Shown here: one piece after another, positions 15,938-23,569 of the stretch
Layout of the letters: every line of letters begins with the position of its first letter
How positions within the stretch are numbered: the first letter of the stretch is position 1
Source: Planctomycetota bacterium
GTDB lineage: Bacteria > Planctomycetota > PLA2 > JAEUHO01
Assembly (NCBI GenBank): GCA_030066775.1
Contig: JASJAY010000007.1
Coordinates: 1 to 55,059, forward strand
Reading direction: 5' to 3'
Length of the DNA: 55,059 nucleotides
The notes under the pieces: model-generated
The model's database searches: none
The model's input: the letters and a program-made list of their open reading frames with translations, nothing else
What the model was told of the DNA's origin: nothing
Translations under genes and position numbers: made by a program

Positions 15938-16468
15938 ATGGGGTTCTTCCGCAAGGTCGAGACGCGCACGAAGATCTGCAGTCGCTGCAAGGAGACGTTG
16001 GCTTGGGAGGCCACGTCCTGTCCAGCGTGTGGCGCCGGCCGGAGTGTTCCGCCGCCTGAAGAGCTGAGCTTCTACGAGCGCAGGATCCGTCCCCATCTCC
16101 CACGTGTGGAGTGGATGGTCTTGAGCCTGACGCTCACGGGCTTGTTCGTCGGTGGCTGGGTGGTCATGCGCCATCTCAAGGGGAAGGAGAGTGAGGCGAC
16201 GCAGCTGCGTTTCGAGCGCGCTCGCGTGAAGCAGGAGCTCGAGACCCTCCAGACGCGGCGTGAGACCAAGCTCAGCGATGGACTCATGTGGCAGCGCCTG
16301 GCGCGCGAGAAGAAGGCAGACAACAAGTACACCGAGTCGGAGGCCTTGCAGCGGCGCGCCGACGCGTATCTCGGCGAGGTGGAGGCGCTCGACAAGCAGA
16401 TCACCGCCGTCACCGCCCGTCTGCACGACATCGACGACCGGCTCGCAGCCCTGGACGGGGATCCCTGA
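15938..16468 (+). CDS. Zinc-ribbon, single-pass membrane, coiled-coil protein
   Basis: This is a 176-residue protein in three parts. First comes a CxxC...CxxC zinc ribbon ('ICSRCKETLAW', 'SCPACGAG'; residues about 14-33). Then one membrane helix ('WMVLSLTLTGLFVGGWVVM', about 59-77). Then a long charged coiled coil ('ARVKQELETLQTRRETK', 'EVEALDKQITAVTARLHD'). The zinc ribbon should face the cytoplasm and the coiled coil the periplasm. I know of no characterised relative. It lies downstream of the secreted HEAT solenoid, making a coiled-coil/HEAT interaction in the periplasm a reasonable but untested idea. Confidence 0.75.
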   Translation: MGFFRKVETRTKICSRCKETLAWEATSCPACGAGRSVPPPEELSFYERRIRPHLPRVEWMVLSLTLTGLFVGGWVVMRHLKGKESEATQLRFERARVKQELETLQTRRETKLSDGLMWQRLAREKKADNKYTESEALQRRADAYLGEVEALDKQITAVTARLHDIDDRLAALDGDP

Positions 16469-16513
16469 CACGCGGAGCGGCACGCGCGCGTGTCCACGCA
16501 CCCGGGCCCCGCG

Positions 16514-16522
16514 TGCTAGCGT
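16514..16522 (+). promoter_or_regulatory. Candidate extended -10 promoter of the ABM-like gene
   Basis: TGCTAGCGT combines a TGn extension with a TAnnnT -10 box and lies 31 bases upstream of the ATG at 16554. No -35 box is seen. Confidence 0.35.
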
Positions 16523-16553
16523 CTGCGACCCCGCGTCATCCACGGAGGTCCTG

Positions 16554-17300
16554 ATGCAGGTGCCTGCTCGCGCTCGTTGCCTCTCCGCCTACGGCGTCAC
16601 ATCCCTGGCGGTCGGGGCGCTCGTCCTGACACTCCTCGTCGCCGGCAGCAAGGAGGGCGTGGCCAAAGACGAAGCGAGCACCGACCCGGTGCTCGAGGTC
16701 GTGATCGACACGGCCCCGTCCGCGCACCACCGCCCGACGCTTCGCCAGCGGATGCTGGCCAGCTGCGAAGCCGCGCAGAAGCGCCCGGGCTTCCGTCGTG
16801 CCGACGCCGCGCTCGTGCCGGGCTCGCCCGTGCGGCTCCTGCGCGCCACGGAGTGGGCGTCCGTGGCCGATCTGGAGGCTGCATCCCTAGCCGGCGACGG
16901 CAGCGCCGCAGAGAAGGGACTGCTTGCCGCCGTCCTGCCGCAGTATCGGAAGGTCCGCTACTTCCGGCAGCTGCGCGAGCATCGCTACAGCGACGGGAAC
17001 CCGGGGCTGTTCGAGGTGACGATCTATCGCACGAAGCCCGGCACGACGCGCGAGGCCAACCTCGCGCGCTTCGACGCCGCGGAGGCCGACTTCGCGAAGG
17101 GCGAGGGGATCCTCGGGCACTCCATGTGGATCGCGCCGAGCGGGCACTGGGCGCACGTCGTGCACTGGCGTTCCGAGGCGGACTTCAAGAAGACCGGCAA
17201 GGCGCTCATGCGCAGCAAGGGCGTGGGCGGCTGGATCCGCAGCCTCGACTTCCAACGCTTCACCGTCTGGAAGGGGCCTGCGCTCGGCACCGTGCGCTGA
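16554..17300 (+). CDS. Exported protein with an ABM-like alpha/beta-barrel domain
   Basis: This is a 248-residue protein with an N-terminal signal or anchor ('LAVGALVLTLLVAGSKEGVA'). The C-terminal half ('LFEVTIYRTKPGTTREAN', 'GHWAHVVHWRSEADFKKTG', 'LDFQRFTVWKGPA') resembles the dimeric alpha/beta barrel of antibiotic-biosynthesis-monooxygenase (ABM) proteins. Such proteins act as small oxygenases or ligand-binding dimers. No cofactor residue is diagnostic, so the function stays open. The start is firm: GGAGG at 16544-16548 is five bases before ATG 16554. Confidence 0.7.
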   Translation: MQVPARARCLSAYGVTSLAVGALVLTLLVAGSKEGVAKDEASTDPVLEVVIDTAPSAHHRPTLRQRMLASCEAAQKRPGFRRADAALVPGSPVRLLRATEWASVADLEAASLAGDGSAAEKGLLAAVLPQYRKVRYFRQLREHRYSDGNPGLFEVTIYRTKPGTTREANLARFDAAEADFAKGEGILGHSMWIAPSGHWAHVVHWRSEADFKKTGKALMRSKGVGGWIRSLDFQRFTVWKGPALGTVR

Positions 17301-17327
17301 CCGGCACGGCCAGGCACCGGGCGTCGG

Positions 17328-17333
17328 TATACT
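17328..17333 (+). promoter_or_regulatory. Candidate -10 element of the FHA-GAF-PP2C gene
   Basis: TATACT (5 of 6 to TATAAT) lies 55 bases upstream of the proposed start. It is notable in such GC-rich surroundings, but I see no -35 box at 16-18 bases. Confidence 0.4.
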
Positions 17334-17382
17334 CCGCCCGCCGTGTGGGCTTCCGGCCCGCCCGGCGGGGGAGGACGTGCAG

Positions 17383-19065
17383 GTGTCGACGGCCATGCTC
17401 ATCGCGACCGGCCCCGACGGCGCCGAGCACCGCTATGTGCTTGCCGCGCGCTGCTTGCTGGGGCGCGAAGAGGACTGCGACGTTCACGACATCTTCTCGG
17501 GCGCTCGCAGCGTCGGTCGGCACCATGCGGCCATCCTGCTCCTTGGCGACCGCTACGTGCTCCAGGACCTCGGCAGCCGCAAGGGAACGCTCCTGAACGA
17601 CCGCCCCGTCGGTGATCGCGCATCGCTCGAGCCGGGCGACCGCATCGGGATCGGCGACGTCGAGCTCCGCTTCGTGCTCGAGGCGGCGGAGCCCGAGGCA
17701 CCGCCGCCGGCATCCGCGCCCCGCGAGGAATCGCTCCCGCCCGGCATCGTGACGACGAAGGCGGTCCTGCCCCCGGGCGCGGTCGAGGAGGCGGCTGCGA
17801 CCGAGGGCGAGCGCCGCAAGCTCTGGGCGCTCGTGGGCATGCTGGGCGAGATGGGGCAGTCGCTCGAGGTCGACGAGAGCCTGGAGCATCTCCTGACCGG
17901 GCTCTTCCGGATCTTCCCGGGGGCGGAGCGTGGCTTCGTGGCCATCCTCGATCCGCGCACGGACCAGGTCGTGACGCGGGCCGTGAAGCTGCAGGGCAAG
18001 AAGCGGCCCGGCACGCCGAAGCCGAGCCAGACGATCGCCAAGGTCGCCATGGAGCGCACGGAGGCGGTGCTCTCGCTGGACGCCATGAGCGACCCGCGCT
18101 TCAAGAAGGCACAGAGCATCGCCCTGAGCCAGGTGCGCTCCGTCATGTGTGCGCCGCTGCTCGACGCAGGCGGCCAGGCGGTCGGGATCCTGCAGCTCGA
18201 CTCCCTCACGAACAAGACCCAGTTCAAGGCGGAGGACCTCGAGGTGCTGGCCAGCATCGCGCCCCAGGCGTCGATGGTCCTGCGCTACGCGCGCCTGCAC
18301 GAGGAGGCACTGGAGCGGAAGACGCTCGACCGCGACCTCGACCTCGCGCGGCGCGTCCAGCTCGCGCTGCTGCCCCAGCAGACGCCGGAGATCGACGGCT
18401 ACGAGGTCCTCGCGCACTACGAGGCGGCCTACCAGATCGGCGGCGACTACTACGACTACGTGCCGCTCCCCGATGGCCGGTGGGCGTGCCTCGTGGCCGA
18501 TGCGGCGGGCAAGGGCGTGAGCGCGGCGCTCCTGACCGCGAAGCTCTCCGGCGAGCTCTCGACCTACCTGTCGCGCGCGAGCTCGGGGGCGGAGGCGCTG
18601 AACCGCATGAGCCAGAGCTTCGCGGCCATGAGCGACGACCTGCCGTGCCGGTTCGTCACGCTCGCGCTCGTGGTGTTGGATCCGCGGACGCACACCGTCG
18701 AGCTCGTGAACGCGGGGCACACGCTGCCCCTCCACCTCCGCAGCGACGGGACGCTGGAGGAGGTCGGTCAGGCCTTGCGCGGTCCGGCGCTCGGGATGTT
18801 CCCCGAGCGGACGTACCAGTCGCTCGAGCTCCGGCTCGCCCCCGGCGATGTCCTGACGCTCTACACCGACGGGTTCTCGGAGGCGACGAACGCGGACGAC
18901 GCCCTCTACGGCGTCGAGCGCCTCCGCGGCCGGGTCGCCCGGCCGGACGCGAGCGTCCGCGCGATCGTGGACGGGCTCGTGGCGGACGTGGAGGCCTTCG
19001 TCGCCGGCGAGCGCCAGTCCGATGACATGTGTTTGATCTGTCTCCGGAGGACGCCCTCGGGCTGA
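17383..19065 (+). CDS. FHA-GAF-PP2C (SpoIIE/RsbU-type) protein phosphatase
   Basis: This is a 560-residue cytoplasmic signalling protein. Residues about 5-105 are a forkhead-associated domain that binds phosphothreonine ('LLGREEDCDV', 'SVGRHHAAI', 'LQDLGSRKGTLLND'). After a linker, about 155-310 is a GAF sensor domain. From about 330 comes a PP2C SpoIIE-type phosphatase with metal motifs 'IGGDYYDY', 'VADAAGKG', 'LYTDGFSE' and 'RQSDDMCL'. RsbU-type phosphatases dephosphorylate STAS anti-anti-sigma proteins; the gene just downstream encodes one. FHA suggests it is recruited by a Ser/Thr kinase, and three are encoded nearby. GTG 17383 is favoured because GGAGG ends eight bases upstream; GTG 17377 and ATG 17395 are alternatives. 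Confidence 0.9.
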   Translation: MSTAMLIATGPDGAEHRYVLAARCLLGREEDCDVHDIFSGARSVGRHHAAILLLGDRYVLQDLGSRKGTLLNDRPVGDRASLEPGDRIGIGDVELRFVLEAAEPEAPPPASAPREESLPPGIVTTKAVLPPGAVEEAAATEGERRKLWALVGMLGEMGQSLEVDESLEHLLTGLFRIFPGAERGFVAILDPRTDQVVTRAVKLQGKKRPGTPKPSQTIAKVAMERTEAVLSLDAMSDPRFKKAQSIALSQVRSVMCAPLLDAGGQAVGILQLDSLTNKTQFKAEDLEVLASIAPQASMVLRYARLHEEALERKTLDRDLDLARRVQLALLPQQTPEIDGYEVLAHYEAAYQIGGDYYDYVPLPDGRWACLVADAAGKGVSAALLTAKLSGELSTYLSRASSGAEALNRMSQSFAAMSDDLPCRFVTLALVVLDPRTHTVELVNAGHTLPLHLRSDGTLEEVGQALRGPALGMFPERTYQSLELRLAPGDVLTLYTDGFSEATNADDALYGVERLRGRVARPDASVRAIVDGLVADVEAFVAGERQSDDMCLICLRRTPSG

Positions 19066-19072
19066 CAGGCGG

Positions 19073-19078
19073 TACAGT
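19073..19078 (+). promoter_or_regulatory. Possible -10 element before the STAS gene
   Basis: TACAGT ends 10 bases before ATG 19089. If used, the mRNA would be almost leaderless from that ATG, or would begin 16 bases before an alternative GTG at 19101. Confidence 0.25.
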
Positions 19079-19088
19079 GGCCCGCGCG

Positions 19089-19445
19089 ATGGAACCTCCC
19101 GTGAACCTGCAGCTGATCGAGACCTCCGACACCCTCACCCACGTTGCCCTCTCGGGGCGGCTGGACATCGAGGGACTGCACGAGGTCGATCTCAAGTTTC
19201 ACGCCGCCACGGCCTCGCGTGGCGTACCGTCCGTCGTCGACTTCACGCGGGTCGAGTTCGTCGCCTCGCTGGGCATGGGCATGTTGCTCTCGTGCGCGCG
19301 GTCGCTCAGCCGCAAGGGCGCGGCGATGGCGATCTACGGCGCGAGCGAGTTCGTCGCCGACACCCTACGCGCGGCCGGCATCGACCAGGGCATCCCCCTG
19401 GTCGCGACCCTCGAGGAAGCCAAGGCCGCGGTCGGCGTGTCCTAG
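19089..19445 (+). CDS. STAS-domain anti-sigma factor antagonist
   Basis: This is a 118-residue single STAS domain of the SpoIIAA/RsbV type. Unphosphorylated forms bind an anti-sigma kinase and free a sigma factor; phosphorylation of a conserved serine blocks this. The site region reads 'VVDFTRVEFVASLGMGML', where the usual Asp-Ser pair is Ala-Ser (Ser60), so the phosphoacceptor is kept but the preceding acidic residue is lost. It is 23 bases downstream of the PP2C phosphatase gene, its expected partner. No HATPase anti-sigma kinase is encoded in the window. The start is either ATG 19089 or GTG 19101. Confidence 0.88.
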   Translation: MEPPVNLQLIETSDTLTHVALSGRLDIEGLHEVDLKFHAATASRGVPSVVDFTRVEFVASLGMGMLLSCARSLSRKGAAMAIYGASEFVADTLRAAGIDQGIPLVATLEEAKAAVGVS

Positions 19446-19524
19446 CACCGGACGTGCGGAGCACATCCACCAGAGCGCTCACGTACGGCTGTGAACGCTT
19501 CGATCCAAGCAAGATGCGCGAGCG

Positions 19525-19953
19525 CTAGTCGAGCAGCTGGGTGAGCTCCTCGATCGAGCGCTGCTCCTGGAAGGAGATCTGCTGCATCGTGTCGAAGAGC
19601 TCGGAGTCCTCACCCGAGATCGCGAGGATCTGCTCGTAGCCCTCGGCGGCCTTCTGCTCCGTCTTGAAGGCCTCCTGCAGCATCACCTTGTAGTCCGTCG
19701 TGTGGACGATCTCGGTCGCGTCCCGCTTCTTCGTCGCGACGCCGCCGAGCTTCACGATCTGCTCGCGAACCGTCCGGCCGTGGGTCGTGGACTCGGCGGC
19801 CTCCGTCTCGAAGAACGGCTTCAGGTGCAGGCGGTGGATGCCCTTCACGTACGCGGCGTAGTGCTCGTACAGCACCGTCGCGCGCATCTCCCACGCCAGT
19901 GCCGCATTCAGCTTCTCCAGCAGGTCAGGGGATGCGTTCGTGCCGTCGCTCAT
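19525..19953 (-). CDS. Ferritin-like (bacterioferritin/Dps-type) protein
   Basis: This is a 142-residue four-helix-bundle protein. Putative di-iron ligands are visible: Glu in 'LAWEMRATVLYEHYAAY', the Glu/His-rich 'PFFETEAAESTTHGRTVREQ', Glu in 'EAFKTEQKAAEGYEQI' and 'SFQEQRSIEELTQLLD'. It is shorter than classical bacterioferritin (about 158 residues), and I see no haem-binding Met placed with confidence. The probable role is iron oxidation and storage or peroxide defence in the cytoplasm. It is convergent with the STAS gene, with an 80-base gap. Confidence 0.85.
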   Translation of the reverse strand: MSDGTNASPDLLEKLNAALAWEMRATVLYEHYAAYVKGIHRLHLKPFFETEAAESTTHGRTVREQIVKLGGVATKKRDATEIVHTTDYKVMLQEAFKTEQKAAEGYEQILAISGEDSELFDTMQQISFQEQRSIEELTQLLD

Positions 19954-20027
19954 CGGGTGTCCTCGGTCGGGATGGGTTGGACGCGGAGCGTAGCACCGTC
20001 GCGTTCGGACTCATCCTCTGCGTGGGC

Positions 20028-20047
20028 GCCGGCCCGCGGGGGCCGGC
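20028..20047. terminator. GC hairpin downstream of the FG-GAP gene
   Basis: GCCGGCCC (20028-20035) pairs with GGGCCGGC (20040-20047) around a 4-base loop, 26 bases after the minus-strand stop at 20073 and before the ferritin-like gene. It probably ends the FG-GAP transcript. Confidence 0.45.
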
Positions 20048-20072
20048 ACCCGCCTTGGGAGACCGTCCAGGA

Positions 20073-23000
20073 CTAGGGTCGGACGCTGTAGAGGACGCCC
20101 ACCTGGCCCTGCTGGAGTCCGACCAGGTCCGGCAGGCCGTCGTGGTTCAGGTCCGCGGCGCGCAGCGCCAGGATGTCGTCTCCGCTCGCGAAGGGCGACG
20201 TCCCCGGCCACGAGATCATCGCCTCGGCGAAGTGCCCGGCACCGTCGCCGAGGAACACGCGCACCGTGTCCTCCTGGGCGATGGCGAAGTCGAGCTTGCC
20301 ATCGCCGTTGAAGTCCGCGGTCGTGGCCGCGTTGACGTTGAAACCGACCCACAGGGTCGTGAGCGTCGGGATCGCCTCCGCGTCGTCGTGCGGCGTCAGG
20401 ATCGACGCCTGGCCGGAGCCGATGACCAGCAGGTCGTCGGTGCCATCCTCGTCGAAGTCCCCGGCCGCGAGCGCGCTGAAGCCGGTGAACCCGATCACGC
20501 TGGCCGTGATCTGGGGCGGCTCCGGACGCGCGCCGTAGGCCTCGAACAGGTCGCCATCCCCTTCCAAGTCGAACGGATCGCCGAACGCCAGACCGATCAT
20601 GTTTGTCCCGGTCGGTCCGGTGCCGAGCCATGCGACGTCCAGATGGGCGTCGTCGTCGAAGTGGCCCGTGACCATCCGGTAGGGAGCGCCTCCCGCGAAC
20701 ATGTCGAAGCCGAGGGTCGGCTTGACGAAGTCGAACGCGCTCTGGTCACCGTTGTTCGCGAACACGCGCAGCTCTCCATGAGCGTGCGAGTACACAACGG
20801 CATCCGGACCGTCTCCCGCTGTGAAATCGCCGGTCACCGAAGGCCCCAGCTTCATGTAGAAGTACGCCGCCGCGGACGAGAACCGGGCCCGGTAGCCGCT
20901 CGAGCTCGGACTCACCTCGAAGACGAGGGTCAGATAGTCGTGTCCATTCTCAATCGCGTACTCGAGCGCACTCGTCAGCGGCACGTACACGGAGCCGGAG
21001 CTGTAGACCCTCGCGTCCTCGATGCTCGACGACAGTGTCTCGACGTCTGAGAGCTCGATCGTCGTGTCGTTCGACGTGGTCGCGGTGCTGTAGTACACGT
21101 CCATCTGTAGGAGTCCGCCGTAGACATAGACACTCGTTCGGAAGGTCGCTCCAAGCGCTCCTTCGGAATCGACGAGGCCGCGCACGTCGAGGATGGCCAC
21201 GCCCGCGCGGGACGAGCGGTACGCCTCGAACGAGATGCTTGTGGTTCCCGTGGTCGTGTACACGGAGCCCCTCGCCGCGATCGGAATGCCGATCCTGCGG
21301 TCCGCGAGCACCCTGTCGCTCGAGTCGAACTCCGCGGAGCCGTCGTTGAGCAAGGCGACGAGACTGTCGTCGTCGTTCGTAAACACGATGTCGGTCGCCC
21401 CGTCACGGTTCACGTCCAGGGCGTCGAACTCGTGCAACAGGCCGCCGATGCCCGCGCCGAACACAGTCCCTTCGACCAGGTCGGGCAACGCGCCATGGGC
21501 GCCCATCATGTTCTTGATTACGATGGACGCGTTGGCGCCCGAAGCATCCTGCATGGTGACGAGGTCCAGGCCGCCGTCGAGCAGCATGTCGCCGAGGGCG
21601 AATGCCTGCAGCGGCTCGGCGCCGATCAACGTCTCGGGCTCCCCGCTGAAGTCGACGAGGCTCACCATGGGCGTCCAGCTGCGCAGGCCGCGCGCGAGGC
21701 CGGCCCCGCTTTGCGAGCTTCCGGGTACGTCGAGAAGCGTGACCGGCGCGATCAGGTCGGGCGTCCCATCCAAGTCGAAGTCGCCCACGTCGAAACGGCT
21801 ACCAGGGAAGACCTGGAACCCGAAGGCGGTGAGCTGCTCGATCGGCTCGGCGGCCTGATCGGCTGCGTTGAGCAACAACCCGATTCGACCAATCGTCGAG
21901 TCATCGGCGTCCGTGAATCCGACGAGTACGTCGAAGTCACCGTCGACATCGGCATCGAGGACGCGAATGCGATCGCACGAACCCACAGCGTCGTACGGTG
22001 TGAAGGGATTGCTGTCGTTCGGATCCGGAAGGAGCGCGTAGGTCTCGGTGAACCGATTCGCGCCGTCCAGACGCGTGTTCAGGCGGATGTGTACGTGCGA
22101 GTCCGTTCCTCCGATCGCGAGCACCGCGTCGGGATCGCCGTCACGGTCGATGTCGGCCAGCGCCAGGTCGACGGCACTCTCCATCGGCAGGGCCACCGGC
22201 AGGTCCATATCGAGCGCCAATCCGGCCGACAGGTTGATGGAGACGAGCAGGTCAGTGCTGCTGATCGCCACGATGTCGAGGAAGCCGTTGAGCGCGACAT
22301 CCGCGAGCTCGAAGCGGGTCGTCCCCGTGCCGAGCACGACGGCGTACGACGAGGCCAGGAAGGTGCCGGGTGTGTCGCCGCGGAAGACGAGCAGGTCGCC
22401 GTCCTCCGTAAGCGCGAGGAGATCGAAGAGATCATCGTCGTCGAGGTCCGCGACCGCGAGGTCGAGCACACCGGGCGCGACCGGAATCTCGACGGCGGCG
22501 AACGGGTCGAAGCCACCGGGGACGATTCCCGTTCCGAGGTGGACGAGAAGCCGACCCGGATCCGCGTAGCCGATCACGAGGTCGAGCAGGCCGTCGAAGT
22601 TGACGTCCTCGAGCGCCGCGTCCGTGATGGTCCCCGGCGCTACGCTGGTGAGCGACGTTGATGCGAATCCACCCATGCCGTCGCCAAGCGACACGAAGAC
22701 CTCGGGGGCGAGGATCTCGACGGCGTCGAGCTTGCCGTCCCCGTTGACGTCACCGGCGAGCACAACCGGCTCGGTCATGCCTGATGTCGTCTGCGCTACG
22801 TGTTGGAACGTCCCGCGTTCCATCGTGAGGGTGATCTGCGCCATCGTGCCATCGCCGTTTCCGGAGCCGAACGGCTGATGCACGACGTTGAGGAGTGCAT
22901 CCATGCCTACGCTTCCGGGAGCGAACGTCCCGGCGCGAACGTGAAACGTCAGAACGCCATCGACGACCTCGACGGAGTCAGGCAACACCTCGGGCAGATC

Positions 23001-23300
23001 CACGAGATCAGCGGCGCCGAAGTAGGTGAACTCGAAGCGGAACTCGGCGCCGGCTGGAAGCGGAGTGCCCAATGCGCTGAGGATCGGCCCGACAGATTGG
23101 ATTGCCACCACGCTGTTTTCGTCACCGGAGACACGCGGTGGGTTGTTGACGGGGGCGCCCACCGCCTCCAGCGTGAACGGCAGGGTGTTCGGCGATACGA
23201 CAGCCGGGGCCGAGCTGCCGCTTCCGCCGCAGCCCGCGAGGCATGCGGAAGTAATGAGAACTGCGCATACGAGTGCGCCACGTCGATGCAGATGACGCAT
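20073..23300 (-). CDS. FG-GAP/VCBS-repeat lipoprotein with an inserted beta domain
   Basis: This is a 1075-residue surface protein. It begins with a lipoprotein signal ('VCAVLITSACLAGC', followed by 'GGSGSSAPAVV'). Many FG-GAP/VCBS beta-propeller repeats follow, with calcium-type loops such as 'LAGDVNGDGKLDAVEI', 'LADIDRDGDPDAVLA', 'VLDADVDGDFDVLVG', 'ALDVNRDGATDIVFT' and 'TADFNGDGKLDFAIA'. Between about residues 675 and 823 the repeats stop and a Ser/Thr/Tyr-rich beta domain appears. Proteins of this type are usually cell-surface adhesins or scaffolds that need Ca2+. ATG 23300 was chosen because GGAGG precedes it by five bases and the signal peptide begins there; a start at 23384 only adds a non-signal extension. 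Confidence 0.88.
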   Translation of the reverse strand: MRHLHRRGALVCAVLITSACLAGCGGSGSSAPAVVSPNTLPFTLEAVGAPVNNPPRVSGDENSVVAIQSVGPILSALGTPLPAGAEFRFEFTYFGAADLVDLPEVLPDSVEVVDGVLTFHVRAGTFAPGSVGMDALLNVVHQPFGSGNGDGTMAQITLTMERGTFQHVAQTTSGMTEPVVLAGDVNGDGKLDAVEILAPEVFVSLGDGMGGFASTSLTSVAPGTITDAALEDVNFDGLLDLVIGYADPGRLLVHLGTGIVPGGFDPFAAVEIPVAPGVLDLAVADLDDDDLFDLLALTEDGDLLVFRGDTPGTFLASSYAVVLGTGTTRFELADVALNGFLDIVAISSTDLLVSINLSAGLALDMDLPVALPMESAVDLALADIDRDGDPDAVLAIGGTDSHVHIRLNTRLDGANRFTETYALLPDPNDSNPFTPYDAVGSCDRIRVLDADVDGDFDVLVGFTDADDSTIGRIGLLLNAADQAAEPIEQLTAFGFQVFPGSRFDVGDFDLDGTPDLIAPVTLLDVPGSSQSGAGLARGLRSWTPMVSLVDFSGEPETLIGAEPLQAFALGDMLLDGGLDLVTMQDASGANASIVIKNMMGAHGALPDLVEGTVFGAGIGGLLHEFDALDVNRDGATDIVFTNDDDSLVALLNDGSAEFDSSDRVLADRRIGIPIAARGSVYTTTGTTSISFEAYRSSRAGVAILDVRGLVDSEGALGATFRTSVYVYGGLLQMDVYYSTATTSNDTTIELSDVETLSSSIEDARVYSSGSVYVPLTSALEYAIENGHDYLTLVFEVSPSSSGYRARFSSAAAYFYMKLGPSVTGDFTAGDGPDAVVYSHAHGELRVFANNGDQSAFDFVKPTLGFDMFAGGAPYRMVTGHFDDDAHLDVAWLGTGPTGTNMIGLAFGDPFDLEGDGDLFEAYGARPEPPQITASVIGFTGFSALAAGDFDEDGTDDLLVIGSGQASILTPHDDAEAIPTLTTLWVGFNVNAATTADFNGDGKLDFAIAQEDTVRVFLGDGAGHFAEAMISWPGTSPFASGDDILALRAADLNHDGLPDLVGLQQGQVGVLYSVRP

Positions 23301-23539
23301 GACAACCTCCAAGATCACACCCCCGCGATGCACTTGGCGGCTGCTCTGCCGCAGCCCGACGCAGCAGGAGCACGAGTCCCACAACTAGTGGAGTAGTCGT
23401 CCGCAAATCGGGGACCGCTCCGCGGGCCCAAGGAATGCACGCGATCGGCCACATGCATGGGAACGACTCCGCAGCCTCTGCGTAGTCGTCCCTGCTGCGC
23501 ACCGGTCCCCAGCGACGCTCGGCTACGGGGTGCGCGCGG

Positions 23540-23545
23540 TATAAT
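23540..23545 (+). promoter_or_regulatory. Perfect TATAAT -10 element of the kinase-ATPase gene
   Basis: The exact consensus TATAAT stands in very GC-rich DNA, 24 bases before the GTG start at 23570. The -35 region (about 23517-23522) does not match TTGACA. Confidence 0.5.
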
Positions 23546-23569
23546 GCGCCTTCGCGCTGAAAGGCCGTC

